From the NCBI GenBank assembly GCA_963675055.2, contig CAXXJE010000004.1, positions 744,001-808,000 of the forward strand: DNA of 64,000 bases, given 5' to 3'. Of the stretch, positions 9,457-17,586 are shown piece after piece (position 1 is the stretch's first letter; each line of letters starts with the position of its first letter). The DNA is from PGYT01 sp963675055 (GTDB lineage Bacteria; Bacteroidota; Ignavibacteria; Ignavibacteriales; Melioribacteraceae). The notes under the pieces are model-generated. The model was not told the DNA's origin, did not search any database, and saw only the letters and a list, made by a program, of their open reading frames with translations. Both the position numbers and the translations under genes were made by a program.

Positions 9457-12400
9457 TTACCTGATGATGGAGAATTTTCCCACATATTCTCCCCATTCAC
9501 TTTCCACTTTGTATATGTACAATCCGTAAGCAATTTCCATATTATTTTTATTGCGCAGGTTCCATGAGAGATGACCAACCGCAGAATTGTTATGATACAA
9601 GTCTATTACATGTTCGGCGGATAAAGTGAATACGGATATCTTGCATTCCGGTGGAAGATTGGTGAACAGAATTTTTTTCGTCAATTCATCTCTTTCCCAA
9701 TCAGCTCTTACATAATACGGATTGGGTACGACTTTGATTTTATTAACATTTATTTTATCGTCTGATATTTGCGTCGGCTTAGTACTTACTTCATACACAT
9801 CGTTTTCAGTTAAATAGTGAAGTGATTTGATCCTTATCTTATCGATACCCGGTATAGCCCATTTTTCATTACCCGAACTATCGGTAATGCCTTCAACTGT
9901 TATTATCGCCGACCAATCGGACGGGAAACTGCCAGGTGTATTTGCAACGTTCTCATCCGGCCACATCCCGGTTTCCCCTGTTCCAGCCGAATCTTCAATC
10001 GAATATCGCTGCTCAATTATATTTATCTCATCTCCCGATCCGAAAATCCCGGTCAATGGTCTGCTGTCTTTCATCATCCATAAAAGCTGTTTCACATTCG
10101 TTGAATCAGAAACATCCCAAACCTCGACAGGCGACCAGTAATTGTATGCGCGAGCTCCGAAACGTCCTGCCCAAATCATATTTTCATTATAAGCAAAAGA
10201 TAATTCGTCGATTTCCTTAAACCGAATCTCGTAATCATTTCCCCTGTAATAACTTTGAGGACTGTACTCCGGAATAGAGACAACAATTCTTCCGTTCCCT
10301 TCCGGATTTGTCTCTTTATTCAGATCGGTACCATCCTGATCGGTAATACTTATTATCCCCCTTGGTGTATCCTGTATAAAAAACTGTATACCATTGATAA
10401 TCGGGAATACTTCCTCCGATGTCCTTTCAGCATTCGGAAGCAGCGCTTTATCAACAATTATGTTTCCGGTTGTTGTATTGGTAAGGGTTACCCTGGTTGA
10501 ATCAGGATTCGATGGATCGGTGGTGCTGAAAGTAAACACGTAATCATAGCCTCTAACTTCAGCCGGATCAATAATGGTCATACTTATTACTGCATCGGAA
10601 TGCCCTTCCGTATGAACAACATTACTTTCAACAGGTACTATACCGTTCGGCGGCGAACCGACAATAACGTCAACCGTATTCGTGGCAGACGGCGAACTCC
10701 CCATTGCGGATTCAAGAGGGAATATATTCCCGATACCCGGATCGTAGGATGTTATTGTGTACCGGTATCTTAGGCCGGGTATTACATTTTCATCTACCCA
10801 GCTATGTTTTATGCCCGTATCATTTCCCAGGTAAAAAGTCGGATCAATTTCACTCCTGCCTTTAATGCCGTTTATCTTATCGAATTGTTTAATCGGCTGC
10901 CATCTGATACGCACGCCTTTTTCATCCGTAATATAATCCTCGTCTTTCCCTTCTGTTCCCCAGGATTGCCCGAGGTTCACGCTTCTGTAAATTTTGTACC
11001 CTTCAAAATCGTACTCACCCGTGATAGGATCTTTTACGTATTCGGGAAACTCATTCCAGTAAAGAGTAACTTTCGAGTTATTGGAATAGACAACCGGTTC
11101 GTCGAAAGAACGAAGAGGTTTGCCTTCTTCAGTCAGTTTTACACCGGATGCGTTAAGTACAGGTGAAGGCGGTGCCTGCGGACCGATGAAGTTGTTGTCG
11201 ACCATACTCTGAGCCAGTTCCAGTTTCTCAAGTATTTCTTCGTCCGTCATCCCGACAATAATCGCAATTGCCCATTCAAGAGTATCGCCCGGTTCCATGT
11301 GCAAAGGTCCGATTCCAAGTTGTGATGTAAGATTAACATCATCGGTTATTAAATCCGGTTCGTCAAAACCGTCGTTATCGGAATCATGATCGAAATCCGC
11401 CCTTTCCTTAGTACCTTCCAGCACAGACTCATCACCGCTAATTGTGTAGAACATTCGTCTGTCGTTTATCTCGTAATCTCTCCAGGTTTTATAATAGTCG
11501 AACCAGTGCCAATTAGTTATATCCCATGCTTTCCCGAAGCGGTCTACAGGTTTTTTCACCAAGGCAAAGCCAAGCCTGGGAACCACGCCAGTATATGTTT
11601 CATGCGTATGAAAATCGTTTTTATCATAGGTAATCAACAAATTTTTCTCACGTATGAATTTGGCCCTGTCATAAAACATTCCCGATTCATCGGTACCGAT
11701 CCATTCCATGCCGCCGTTCTCATTAATAAATCCTATCGGCGCCCCTGTTTCCAGGAAAAGTCCTGTATACAGGCTGTCGACAGCCCCCAATTCTATTTCA
11801 CCGTCATAATCGGGATCTCCCGTAAAGGTCAACTTAAAGTTCCAAAACATAAAGTCTTTGGCGTAAGCTCTTGCAAACGAATATGCATGCAATTGGTATT
11901 CTAATCCGATCGGTGCGCCGGTTTCTTCCGGTCCGCCCGGATTAAGTCCATGGTATTTATCATTAATTTTATAATAGACTTCCTCGTCGGCCACGAACTG
12001 CCCAGGTATTTCTTTTCCAGTTTCCGGATCAACCGCCCAATTCCCCGGCCAGTGTCTTTCACCCGGAGTGTCGACCCATTCACCGTCAGCACCTGTATAT
12101 CCTTCGGGCCAGGTCTGGGGATTAGTGCTGGTAGCCAAAATAGCTTTACCGCTTCCTGAAAAAACCTCCCCGCTGAATTCTTTACCTCTTGCTCCGTCAA
12201 CAGCTTCCCAATCCGTAAATTGATAATTCCATGTCGGGGTGTCCGACATCCAGGCGTAATTGTAAACCTTTCCTTTACCTGCAATGGAAAGCTCATCAAT
12301 CGCGGGATTACCATTTAAATCTTTAGGTCCGCCGGGAGGATAAGCGCAATTAATTGTATTGTATTCGGAGAGAACCAATTTAAGCGGATCATAGGTATAA

Positions 12401-12675
12401 GAAGGTGCTTCTCTAAATCCCCCGATACTTCCGTAGTTCTCCATCCCCCCGACGTGAATATTTCCAACACTTAAATAAGCCGTTCCCCTGTCGCCGAACG
12501 CATTCGGTTTGAAAAGTGGTTTGTAGTAATCTTTTGGTACTCCACTCCCTCCTGACCCGGTATCTGCAACGGAGTAATTGCTTTGAGTACTAACCTGCCC
12601 GAAAATTGAGGCAAGTGTGAATAATACCGAAACAGCTAAAATTCTTCCAAATTGATTCACCGTAAAATACCTCAT
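9457..12675 (-). CDS. Very large secreted protein with Fn3-like segments and Por-type C-terminal domain
   Basis: A 1072-aa exported protein with a signal peptide ending near IFGQ. The first ~480 residues are Trp/Tyr/Gly-rich with no recognisable catalytic motif. Residues ~500-680 resemble fibronectin III modules (VTLYWNEFPEY, YRYTITSYDPG). The final ~95 residues form a Por-secretion-like domain beginning VVPNPYYVRADW and ending YVGKFSIIR. It starts only four bases after the TonB receptor gene, a pairing seen repeatedly in Ignavibacteriota-like genomes. By analogy with SusD/SusC such a protein could capture ligand for the receptor, but it is not a SusD homologue by eye. The function is unknown. 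Confidence 0.78.
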   Translation of the reverse strand: MRYFTVNQFGRILAVSVLFTLASIFGQVSTQSNYSVADTGSGGSGVPKDYYKPLFKPNAFGDRGTAYLSVGNIHVGGMENYGSIGGFREAPSYTYDPLKLVLSEYNTINCAYPPGGPKDLNGNPAIDELSIAGKGKVYNYAWMSDTPTWNYQFTDWEAVDGARGKEFSGEVFSGSGKAILATSTNPQTWPEGYTGADGEWVDTPGERHWPGNWAVDPETGKEIPGQFVADEEVYYKINDKYHGLNPGGPEETGAPIGLEYQLHAYSFARAYAKDFMFWNFKLTFTGDPDYDGEIELGAVDSLYTGLFLETGAPIGFINENGGMEWIGTDESGMFYDRAKFIREKNLLITYDKNDFHTHETYTGVVPRLGFALVKKPVDRFGKAWDITNWHWFDYYKTWRDYEINDRRMFYTISGDESVLEGTKERADFDHDSDNDGFDEPDLITDDVNLTSQLGIGPLHMEPGDTLEWAIAIIVGMTDEEILEKLELAQSMVDNNFIGPQAPPSPVLNASGVKLTEEGKPLRSFDEPVVYSNNSKVTLYWNEFPEYVKDPITGEYDFEGYKIYRSVNLGQSWGTEGKDEDYITDEKGVRIRWQPIKQFDKINGIKGRSEIDPTFYLGNDTGIKHSWVDENVIPGLRYRYTITSYDPGIGNIFPLESAMGSSPSATNTVDVIVGSPPNGIVPVESNVVHTEGHSDAVISMTIIDPAEVRGYDYVFTFSTTDPSNPDSTRVTLTNTTTGNIIVDKALLPNAERTSEEVFPIINGIQFFIQDTPRGIISITDQDGTDLNKETNPEGNGRIVVSIPEYSPQSYYRGNDYEIRFKEIDELSFAYNENMIWAGRFGARAYNYWSPVEVWDVSDSTNVKQLLWMMKDSRPLTGIFGSGDEINIIEQRYSIEDSAGTGETGMWPDENVANTPGSFPSDWSAIITVEGITDSSGNEKWAIPGIDKIRIKSLHYLTENDVYEVSTKPTQISDDKINVNKIKVVPNPYYVRADWERDELTKKILFTNLPPECKISVFTLSAEHVIDLYHNNSAVGHLSWNLRNKNNMEIAYGLYIYKVESEWGEYVGKFSIIR

Positions 12676-12679
12676 TTAA

Positions 12680-15397
12680 TCATTGATCAAACTTAAAACT
12701 AACGCCCAGCCTTATTTGCCGTCTTTGGCTGTAATAGATCGGTCGGTCTCTAAATGTTGTAGTACCGCTGTAAATATTTCCCGGGTCCTTTGCGGAACCG
12801 GTACCTGAATAAAAGAAAACTACGTTTCTGGTATCAAGCAGGTTACTTACTTCAAGATATGGTGAGACACTAAATGATGAAAACCGGAACGATTTAACCA
12901 GCCTAAGATCAATATTATGAATCCAGGGTCGCTGAAAAGAATTAACTTCTCCTATCTGCTCACCGAATAAAGTTGTAGGCGTGTACGGATACCCGCTGTT
13001 GCCGCTATACAGCAGTGAGAAACGAAGATCTCTAAGAATTAAATTATCCATATCCCGTGGAAAGTTTAAGAAGAAATTGAAACGGATAATATGAGGCTGA
13101 TTCCAACTCAGCACTCTTTCTTTTGCCGGCAGGGTTGACGGAGTAGTGCGGCTTCTGAATCCCTGGAAAGGATCTTCCCTTATACCGCTGGCGGTACCGT
13201 AGGAATAATTAAGTTCGAAACTGGTATAATTTGAATATCTTTTCTTAAGCGAGAAATCGACTCCGCGGGCACTTGAGTAATCCAGATTATCGAACACCGA
13301 GTATTGTGGATTAGTATGAGTCGAATCCGAAAATTGCGGAACGAATACAGTTCCAACCATATTGTTTGTTTTTTTCAACCAGAGATTCACCTCAAAAAAC
13401 ATCTGATCGCTTAGTTTCTGTTTGAGCCCTATTTCATAGGCAGTTGTCTGCTCCGGTTCAAGAAGTGGATTACCCAGCATTGGCCAAATCTGCTTCAAAG
13501 TCTGTTCCCTGTCAGGCTGGAAAAACCGATTAGAGTATGAAGCATTTTGGTAAAAGATACCGTAATTAAACTGGAATACAGTTGCATCGGAAATCGGTAC
13601 CGCAACACCTAGTCGGGGTGAAACATTGATAGAAGCCTCTGCCTTCTTCTCACCGGATTTCCATTCCGTCGGGTCGCTCCAGAACGAACCTTCCGATTTT
13701 TCATAATCCAGTCTTATTCCGGCGTTTACAATGAGGTAATCGTATTCCATTTTATCCTGGATATAAAATCCCGCCTGAACAGGACTTTTTTTATAAATAT
13801 TCAGATTATGTGAACCTCCTACATGAATCTGGTTCTGTTCATTCACATCAAAATTAAATAATTTCAGTTCCGCACCTGATTTTATCATATGCCTTGATGA
13901 AACCTGGGAAGTTATATCAAATTTCAAATCATATACAGTCTGGTACTCATCGGTCCAGTACTCATCATCACCAACTAAGAACTCCGAGAAATAGGGATCT
14001 CTCGGTTCAGGCGAGCTGTAGTAATAATCGTACATTGAACTATCAACATCTTCCGGATTGAGCGGCGCAGGTATAAGTTCAACCCGTTCCCCGTCGATGG
14101 TCCGGTAAACCCTTTGCTGGCGATATTTACTGTATCTTGAAAGACCAAGTGTATAATAAGTGTTACCGCTAAGTACATGATTAAGAATTGCGGAAAGGTT
14201 TAAAACTTCATGAACATTCTCATTCCTGCTATCCATATTATACTGATACCAGAAATCGTAAAGCTTGTAATCCCATTTCATCCCCGAACCGGTCAGGTTC
14301 AGTTTTATTTCGGGTGAGAAAGGTATAACAAGTTTCAAAAGGAAATCTTTCTGATTGTTATAGCCGAAATCCCTCCATCCTCTTTCAGTATCGTATGGAT
14401 GAACGACTCTCGGTTTCCCATAGCCCGAATAAGAAGCGTCGGGATTATCCTGATTATAAGTTATGCCATCGAATTGGTAAACCTGGTCGGCAGATTCTTT
14501 AATACGAAAAGTTGAGAACAAACTGATCCCCCCGAAGAGCGGTCCACCTGCCGATCCCATTAGACTATGTAAATTCCATAACCTGTCCGACTCAGTCCCC
14601 AGAGAAGTCGTTTTATAATCCGCATTAAAACTCCACTTATCGCCCCCTTCCTTTGTTACGATATTAACCATTCCCGACATGGCATTACCGTACTCGGCAT
14701 TAAAAGAACCTGCCAGTATTTGCATTTCCTGCACCGATGCCTTGTTCATTTTCAAACCGATTTCACCGTAAAGGGGATTCGTGATCGGCATACCGTCAAC
14801 CAAATATTGAGTCTCGGATACTCTCCCACCCCTTATATGCACTTGGGGAACTCCTAAATCCGAGAGCCCCGGAACACCAATATTAGTACCTTCAATAGCA
14901 GTCGGGATGTCAACAATATTCGATTCCATGCTTAGGACCTGTGAGATATCATCGATGGGAGCTTCGGAGATTAATTCTGCAGTAATAATTGAAGACTTAC
15001 CGGTTTCATCTTTTTGAATAAGAGGACGCTCTCCTTTAACCACAATAAGTTCGCTTTCCAGTGATGAAGTTTCCAACTCGACATTTATTTCAGTTGTTAT
15101 GTCCGAAACGACTCTAACGTCCTCGACTTTTAATTTTTTGTATCCGATCATAGATACAAGCAGATTATAGCTGCCGGGATGCACGTTCAATATCAGGTAT
15201 CTCCCGTCAATATCGGATGCCGCCCCGGTAACGGTTCCTTCCAAAATAATATTTACACCCAGCAAAGGTTCCTTAGTCTCTTTGTCAATAACTTTACCTG
15301 TAATTTTACCGGTTGTTCCGGCAAATACCTTTCCCCCGAGGATCAAGATTAAAACAAACAATAAAAAACGAGAGTACGAATAGTTATTACCCTTCAT
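12680..15397 (-). CDS. TonB-dependent outer-membrane receptor with carboxypeptidase-regulatory-like N-terminal domain
   Basis: A 905-aa receptor. After the signal peptide, residues ~30-115 are a CarboxypepD_reg-like beta-sandwich (GKVIDKETKEPLLGVNI, DGRYLILNV). The plug follows, with VHIRGGRVSETQYLVDGMPI (~190-210) and FNAEYGNAMSGMVNIVTKEG. The remainder is a barrel of alternating strands typical of TonB receptors. The ATG at 15397 has GGAG at the right distance; a TTG one codon upstream is less likely. It lies ~20 bp after the RpiR-type regulator gene and directly before the large T9SS protein gene. It should import a substrate too big for porins, and the neighbours point to a peptide or muropeptide. 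Confidence 0.9.
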   Translation of the reverse strand: MKGNNYSYSRFLLFVLILILGGKVFAGTTGKITGKVIDKETKEPLLGVNIILEGTVTGAASDIDGRYLILNVHPGSYNLLVSMIGYKKLKVEDVRVVSDITTEINVELETSSLESELIVVKGERPLIQKDETGKSSIITAELISEAPIDDISQVLSMESNIVDIPTAIEGTNIGVPGLSDLGVPQVHIRGGRVSETQYLVDGMPITNPLYGEIGLKMNKASVQEMQILAGSFNAEYGNAMSGMVNIVTKEGGDKWSFNADYKTTSLGTESDRLWNLHSLMGSAGGPLFGGISLFSTFRIKESADQVYQFDGITYNQDNPDASYSGYGKPRVVHPYDTERGWRDFGYNNQKDFLLKLVIPFSPEIKLNLTGSGMKWDYKLYDFWYQYNMDSRNENVHEVLNLSAILNHVLSGNTYYTLGLSRYSKYRQQRVYRTIDGERVELIPAPLNPEDVDSSMYDYYYSSPEPRDPYFSEFLVGDDEYWTDEYQTVYDLKFDITSQVSSRHMIKSGAELKLFNFDVNEQNQIHVGGSHNLNIYKKSPVQAGFYIQDKMEYDYLIVNAGIRLDYEKSEGSFWSDPTEWKSGEKKAEASINVSPRLGVAVPISDATVFQFNYGIFYQNASYSNRFFQPDREQTLKQIWPMLGNPLLEPEQTTAYEIGLKQKLSDQMFFEVNLWLKKTNNMVGTVFVPQFSDSTHTNPQYSVFDNLDYSSARGVDFSLKKRYSNYTSFELNYSYGTASGIREDPFQGFRSRTTPSTLPAKERVLSWNQPHIIRFNFFLNFPRDMDNLILRDLRFSLLYSGNSGYPYTPTTLFGEQIGEVNSFQRPWIHNIDLRLVKSFRFSSFSVSPYLEVSNLLDTRNVVFFYSGTGSAKDPGNIYSGTTTFRDRPIYYSQRRQIRLGVSFKFDQ

Positions 15398-15418
15398 CAA
15401 TAACTCCGAATTGGTTCT

Positions 15419-16267
15419 TTACTCATTGTAATATATTTTCGCTTCTTCCCACTGTTGTTCAATAATTTTCAACTGTTCAATTGCTTTATCCCCGAGCAGT
15501 TCCGCCGTGCCGGCAATAATTGCTTTCTCGATACTCATTGCAGCAATAAAAGTGCTGAAATATGAATTACTCGCCGAGGCGGTTAATAATGATATGTCGC
15601 TGTATTTATAAAGAGGTGAAAGATCGCTGTCGGTAATAGTAATTGTTCTAACACCTTTTTCATTTGCGGTTTTCACCGCATTTACTGTCTGCCTGATACA
15701 TTTACCGAAACTAATTCCTATTACGACATCTTCCTTTTTCAGATGTCTCATGAAGTCGAATAAATAGCCGTTGGTATAAAGAATTTCCTGTACGTTGGGT
15801 ATGTAGGTTCTGAGTTCCGTGGTTAAAAACATAGCTAGTGATCGTGCGGCTTCCAAACCTATTATGTATGTCCTGTTCGAATTCAGAATTATTTTAGCTA
15901 CTTCTTCAATAGCTGTTAAAGATATTTTCGCAATGGTCCGATCAAGAATATTTAGATCGGTTAATAATGATCCCTTTATCGCCTCTTCTAACTGCGATTG
16001 CTTTTTAGGTGTGTCTTTACTCTCAAGTTTCTCAAGCATACTGCCGTAGCCTGTCATATTACGACGATATTGAGTTTTATGGTGTTTTTTTAAGTCATTA
16101 AACCCTTTGTATCCAAGTTCTTTACAGGCGCGTAATATTGTAGCATGGTTTATATTAAGAGTTTCGGAAAGTTCTCGAATTGTAAGCATGGCAATATCTT
16201 CAGGATGGTCGGAAATGTACTTAATTACTTCTTTCTGTCTTTTCGGAAGATTGTTGTAATCTTTCAT
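15419..16267 (-). CDS. RpiR/MurR-family transcriptional regulator
   Basis: A 282-aa regulator. Residues ~1-77 form the HTH_6 DNA-binding domain (LTIRELSETLNINHATILRACKELGYKGF). Residues ~115-255 form a SIS sugar-phosphate isomerase-like domain (RTYIIGLEAARSLAMFL, VVIGISFGKCIRQTVNAVK, ITITDSDLSPL). RpiR proteins usually sense phosphosugars; MurR senses MurNAc-6-phosphate. It is the first gene of the minus-strand block, and repeated AT-rich dyads lie 60-120 bp upstream. It therefore probably controls the whole operon and itself. A cell-wall sugar ligand would fit the peptide enzymes downstream, but no sugar catabolic gene is visible here, so the ligand is open. Confidence 0.85.
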   Translation of the reverse strand: MKDYNNLPKRQKEVIKYISDHPEDIAMLTIRELSETLNINHATILRACKELGYKGFNDLKKHHKTQYRRNMTGYGSMLEKLESKDTPKKQSQLEEAIKGSLLTDLNILDRTIAKISLTAIEEVAKIILNSNRTYIIGLEAARSLAMFLTTELRTYIPNVQEILYTNGYLFDFMRHLKKEDVVIGISFGKCIRQTVNAVKTANEKGVRTITITDSDLSPLYKYSDISLLTASASNSYFSTFIAAMSIEKAIIAGTAELLGDKAIEQLKIIEQQWEEAKIYYNE

Positions 16268-16328
16268 TTGCTCACCGTTTTATTCTCGGATTCCATAATA
16301 TCATTTTAGTGGTTCCCTGTCAAGGATT

Positions 16329-16388
16329 TTTTATACTTTTTGTTATATTCTAATATATTTTATACTTTTTGTTATAGTTTTTTGTATA
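16329..16388. promoter_or_regulatory. Repeated AT-rich dyads, putative RpiR operators
   Basis: A 19-bp sequence TTTTATACTTTTTGTTATA occurs twice, at 16329-16347 and 16358-16376, with starts 29 bp apart. Each contains a dyad of the form TATAC-N5-GTTATA. A third, overlapping version (TTATAG-N6-GTATAA) occupies about 16372-16388. They lie 60-120 bp upstream of the regulator start, where autoregulatory operators are expected. Binding by the regulator is inferred. Confidence 0.5.
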
Positions 16389-16424
16389 AATATCCGGTTC
16401 ATTTGTTGACACCATTCGCCGATT

Positions 16425-16604
16425 ATGACAAAGTACCCTGATTTCGACTTATTATTGCTGTTTTTGGGAATTTGCGGAGTTACTGAAAGCAAGACAGATC
16501 ATGCCCTGTATTTAATAAAAATTTCAAAGCCAGGCTTAAAGCCGGAGGATTCCGATTTATCAGCGATCAAGAGACAATATATCTCGGATAAAAAAATCTT
16601 TTGA
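16425..16604 (+). CDS. Possible 59-aa small protein
   Basis: An ATG-initiated frame of 59 codons lies in the gap between the regulator and nfn genes. It begins MTKYPDFDLLLLFLGICG, continues with a charged middle and ends SDKKIF. There is no convincing ribosome-binding site and no family was recognised. It may be a chance frame or a gene remnant. It is listed because the 457-bp gap otherwise holds only the operator-like repeats and a promoter candidate. Confidence 0.22.
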   Translation: MTKYPDFDLLLLFLGICGVTESKTDHALYLIKISKPGLKPEDSDLSAIKRQYISDKKIF

Positions 16605-16641
16605 TTGCTTTTCAAGATTTAATAGTTTTTGTAATATAAAA

Positions 16642-16670
16642 TTGACTCACTATTGAAAATAGTTTTGTAT
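16642..16670 (+). promoter_or_regulatory. Candidate promoter of the nfn operon
   Basis: TTGACT at 16642-16647 is followed after 17 bases by TTGTAT at 16665-16670. An overlapping TAGTTTTG (16660-16667) matches the Bacteroidota -7 consensus TAnnTTTG. It lies about 55 bp upstream of the first nfn start. This is a pattern match only. Confidence 0.35.
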
Positions 16671-16725
16671 GATTTCCTCTTCTCCCTCACCGAGAGAAAG
16701 TTTGAAATCAAAGCGGAGAAACATA

Positions 16726-17586
16726 ATGGCAAAAATACTCAAGAAAGAACAGCTCTCGGAAAACGTTTTCCTGATGCGGCTGGAGGCTCCTTTAATAGCA
16801 GAGGAGCGCAAGGCAGGACAGTTTATCATTCTGCAAATCGATGATGATTACGGCGAAAGAATCCCGTTAACAATTGCAGATGCCGATGTAACGGAAGGTT
16901 CGATAACTATAATTTTCCAGGTAGTAGGCAAAACCACTGACCGACTGGCCAAGTTTAACCAGGGTGATGAGATATCTACTCTCGTCGGTCCGCTGGGCAC
17001 ACCGACACATATCGATAAATTCGGTAAAGTTATTTGTGTTGGCGGTGGTATAGGAGTCGCTCCCCTTCACCCTATAGCCCAGGCGTTGAAAGCTGCCGGT
17101 AACGAGGTTATAATTATAATCGGAGCGCGAAACAAAGAACTGCTTATCCTCGAGGATAAAATGAAAGCAATTGCCGATGAATTAATTATCTGTACGGACG
17201 ATGGATCTTACGGCAGGAAAGCTCTCGTAACCGAACCACTAAAAGAATACTGCGAACAGACTCCGAAGCCTGAAATGGCAATTGCCATTGGTCCTCCTAT
17301 TATGATGAAATTCTGTGCTGAAACTACCCGTCCCTACGAGGTCCCGACGCTCGTATCTTTAAATACTATTATGGTAGATGGCACCGGTATGTGCGGCGGA
17401 TGTCGCGTTAATGTTGGTGATGAAGTTAAATTCGTTTGTGTCGACGGACCGGAATTCGATGGTCATAAAGTCGATTTCGATAATATGATTTCACGGCTTG
17501 GTTCTTATAAAGCCATTGAACAGGAAGCTCATGAATGCAACCTGGAAAAAGAAATAAGGGAAAAACGGACGGAGGCTTCCAAATGA
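16726..17586 (+). CDS. NfnS-like ferredoxin-NADP+ oxidoreductase, FAD/[2Fe-2S] subunit
   Basis: A 286-aa protein of the dihydroorotate dehydrogenase electron-transfer / sulfide dehydrogenase beta family. It has an FAD-binding barrel (ERIPLTIADAD), an NAD-binding motif VGGGIGVAPLHPIA, and a C-terminal Cys cluster DGTGMCGGCRV plus VCVDGPEFDGH for one [2Fe-2S] centre. The start at 16726 is chosen because GGAG sits seven bases upstream; an in-frame ATG at 16669 would add 19 unconserved residues. It overlaps the next gene by ATGA. With that partner it forms NfnSL, which couples NADH, NADPH and ferredoxin by flavin-based electron bifurcation, or else a related sulfide/glutamate-synthase-like reductase. 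Confidence 0.85.
   Translation: MAKILKKEQLSENVFLMRLEAPLIAEERKAGQFIILQIDDDYGERIPLTIADADVTEGSITIIFQVVGKTTDRLAKFNQGDEISTLVGPLGTPTHIDKFGKVICVGGGIGVAPLHPIAQALKAAGNEVIIIIGARNKELLILEDKMKAIADELIICTDDGSYGRKALVTEPLKEYCEQTPKPEMAIAIGPPIMMKFCAETTRPYEVPTLVSLNTIMVDGTGMCGGCRVNVGDEVKFVCVDGPEFDGHKVDFDNMISRLGSYKAIEQEAHECNLEKEIREKRTEASK

Noticed and set aside
11386..11904. 172-codon plus-strand frame inside the large T9SS protein gene
   Set aside because: Shadow of the 1072-aa gene; no ribosome-binding site or domain.
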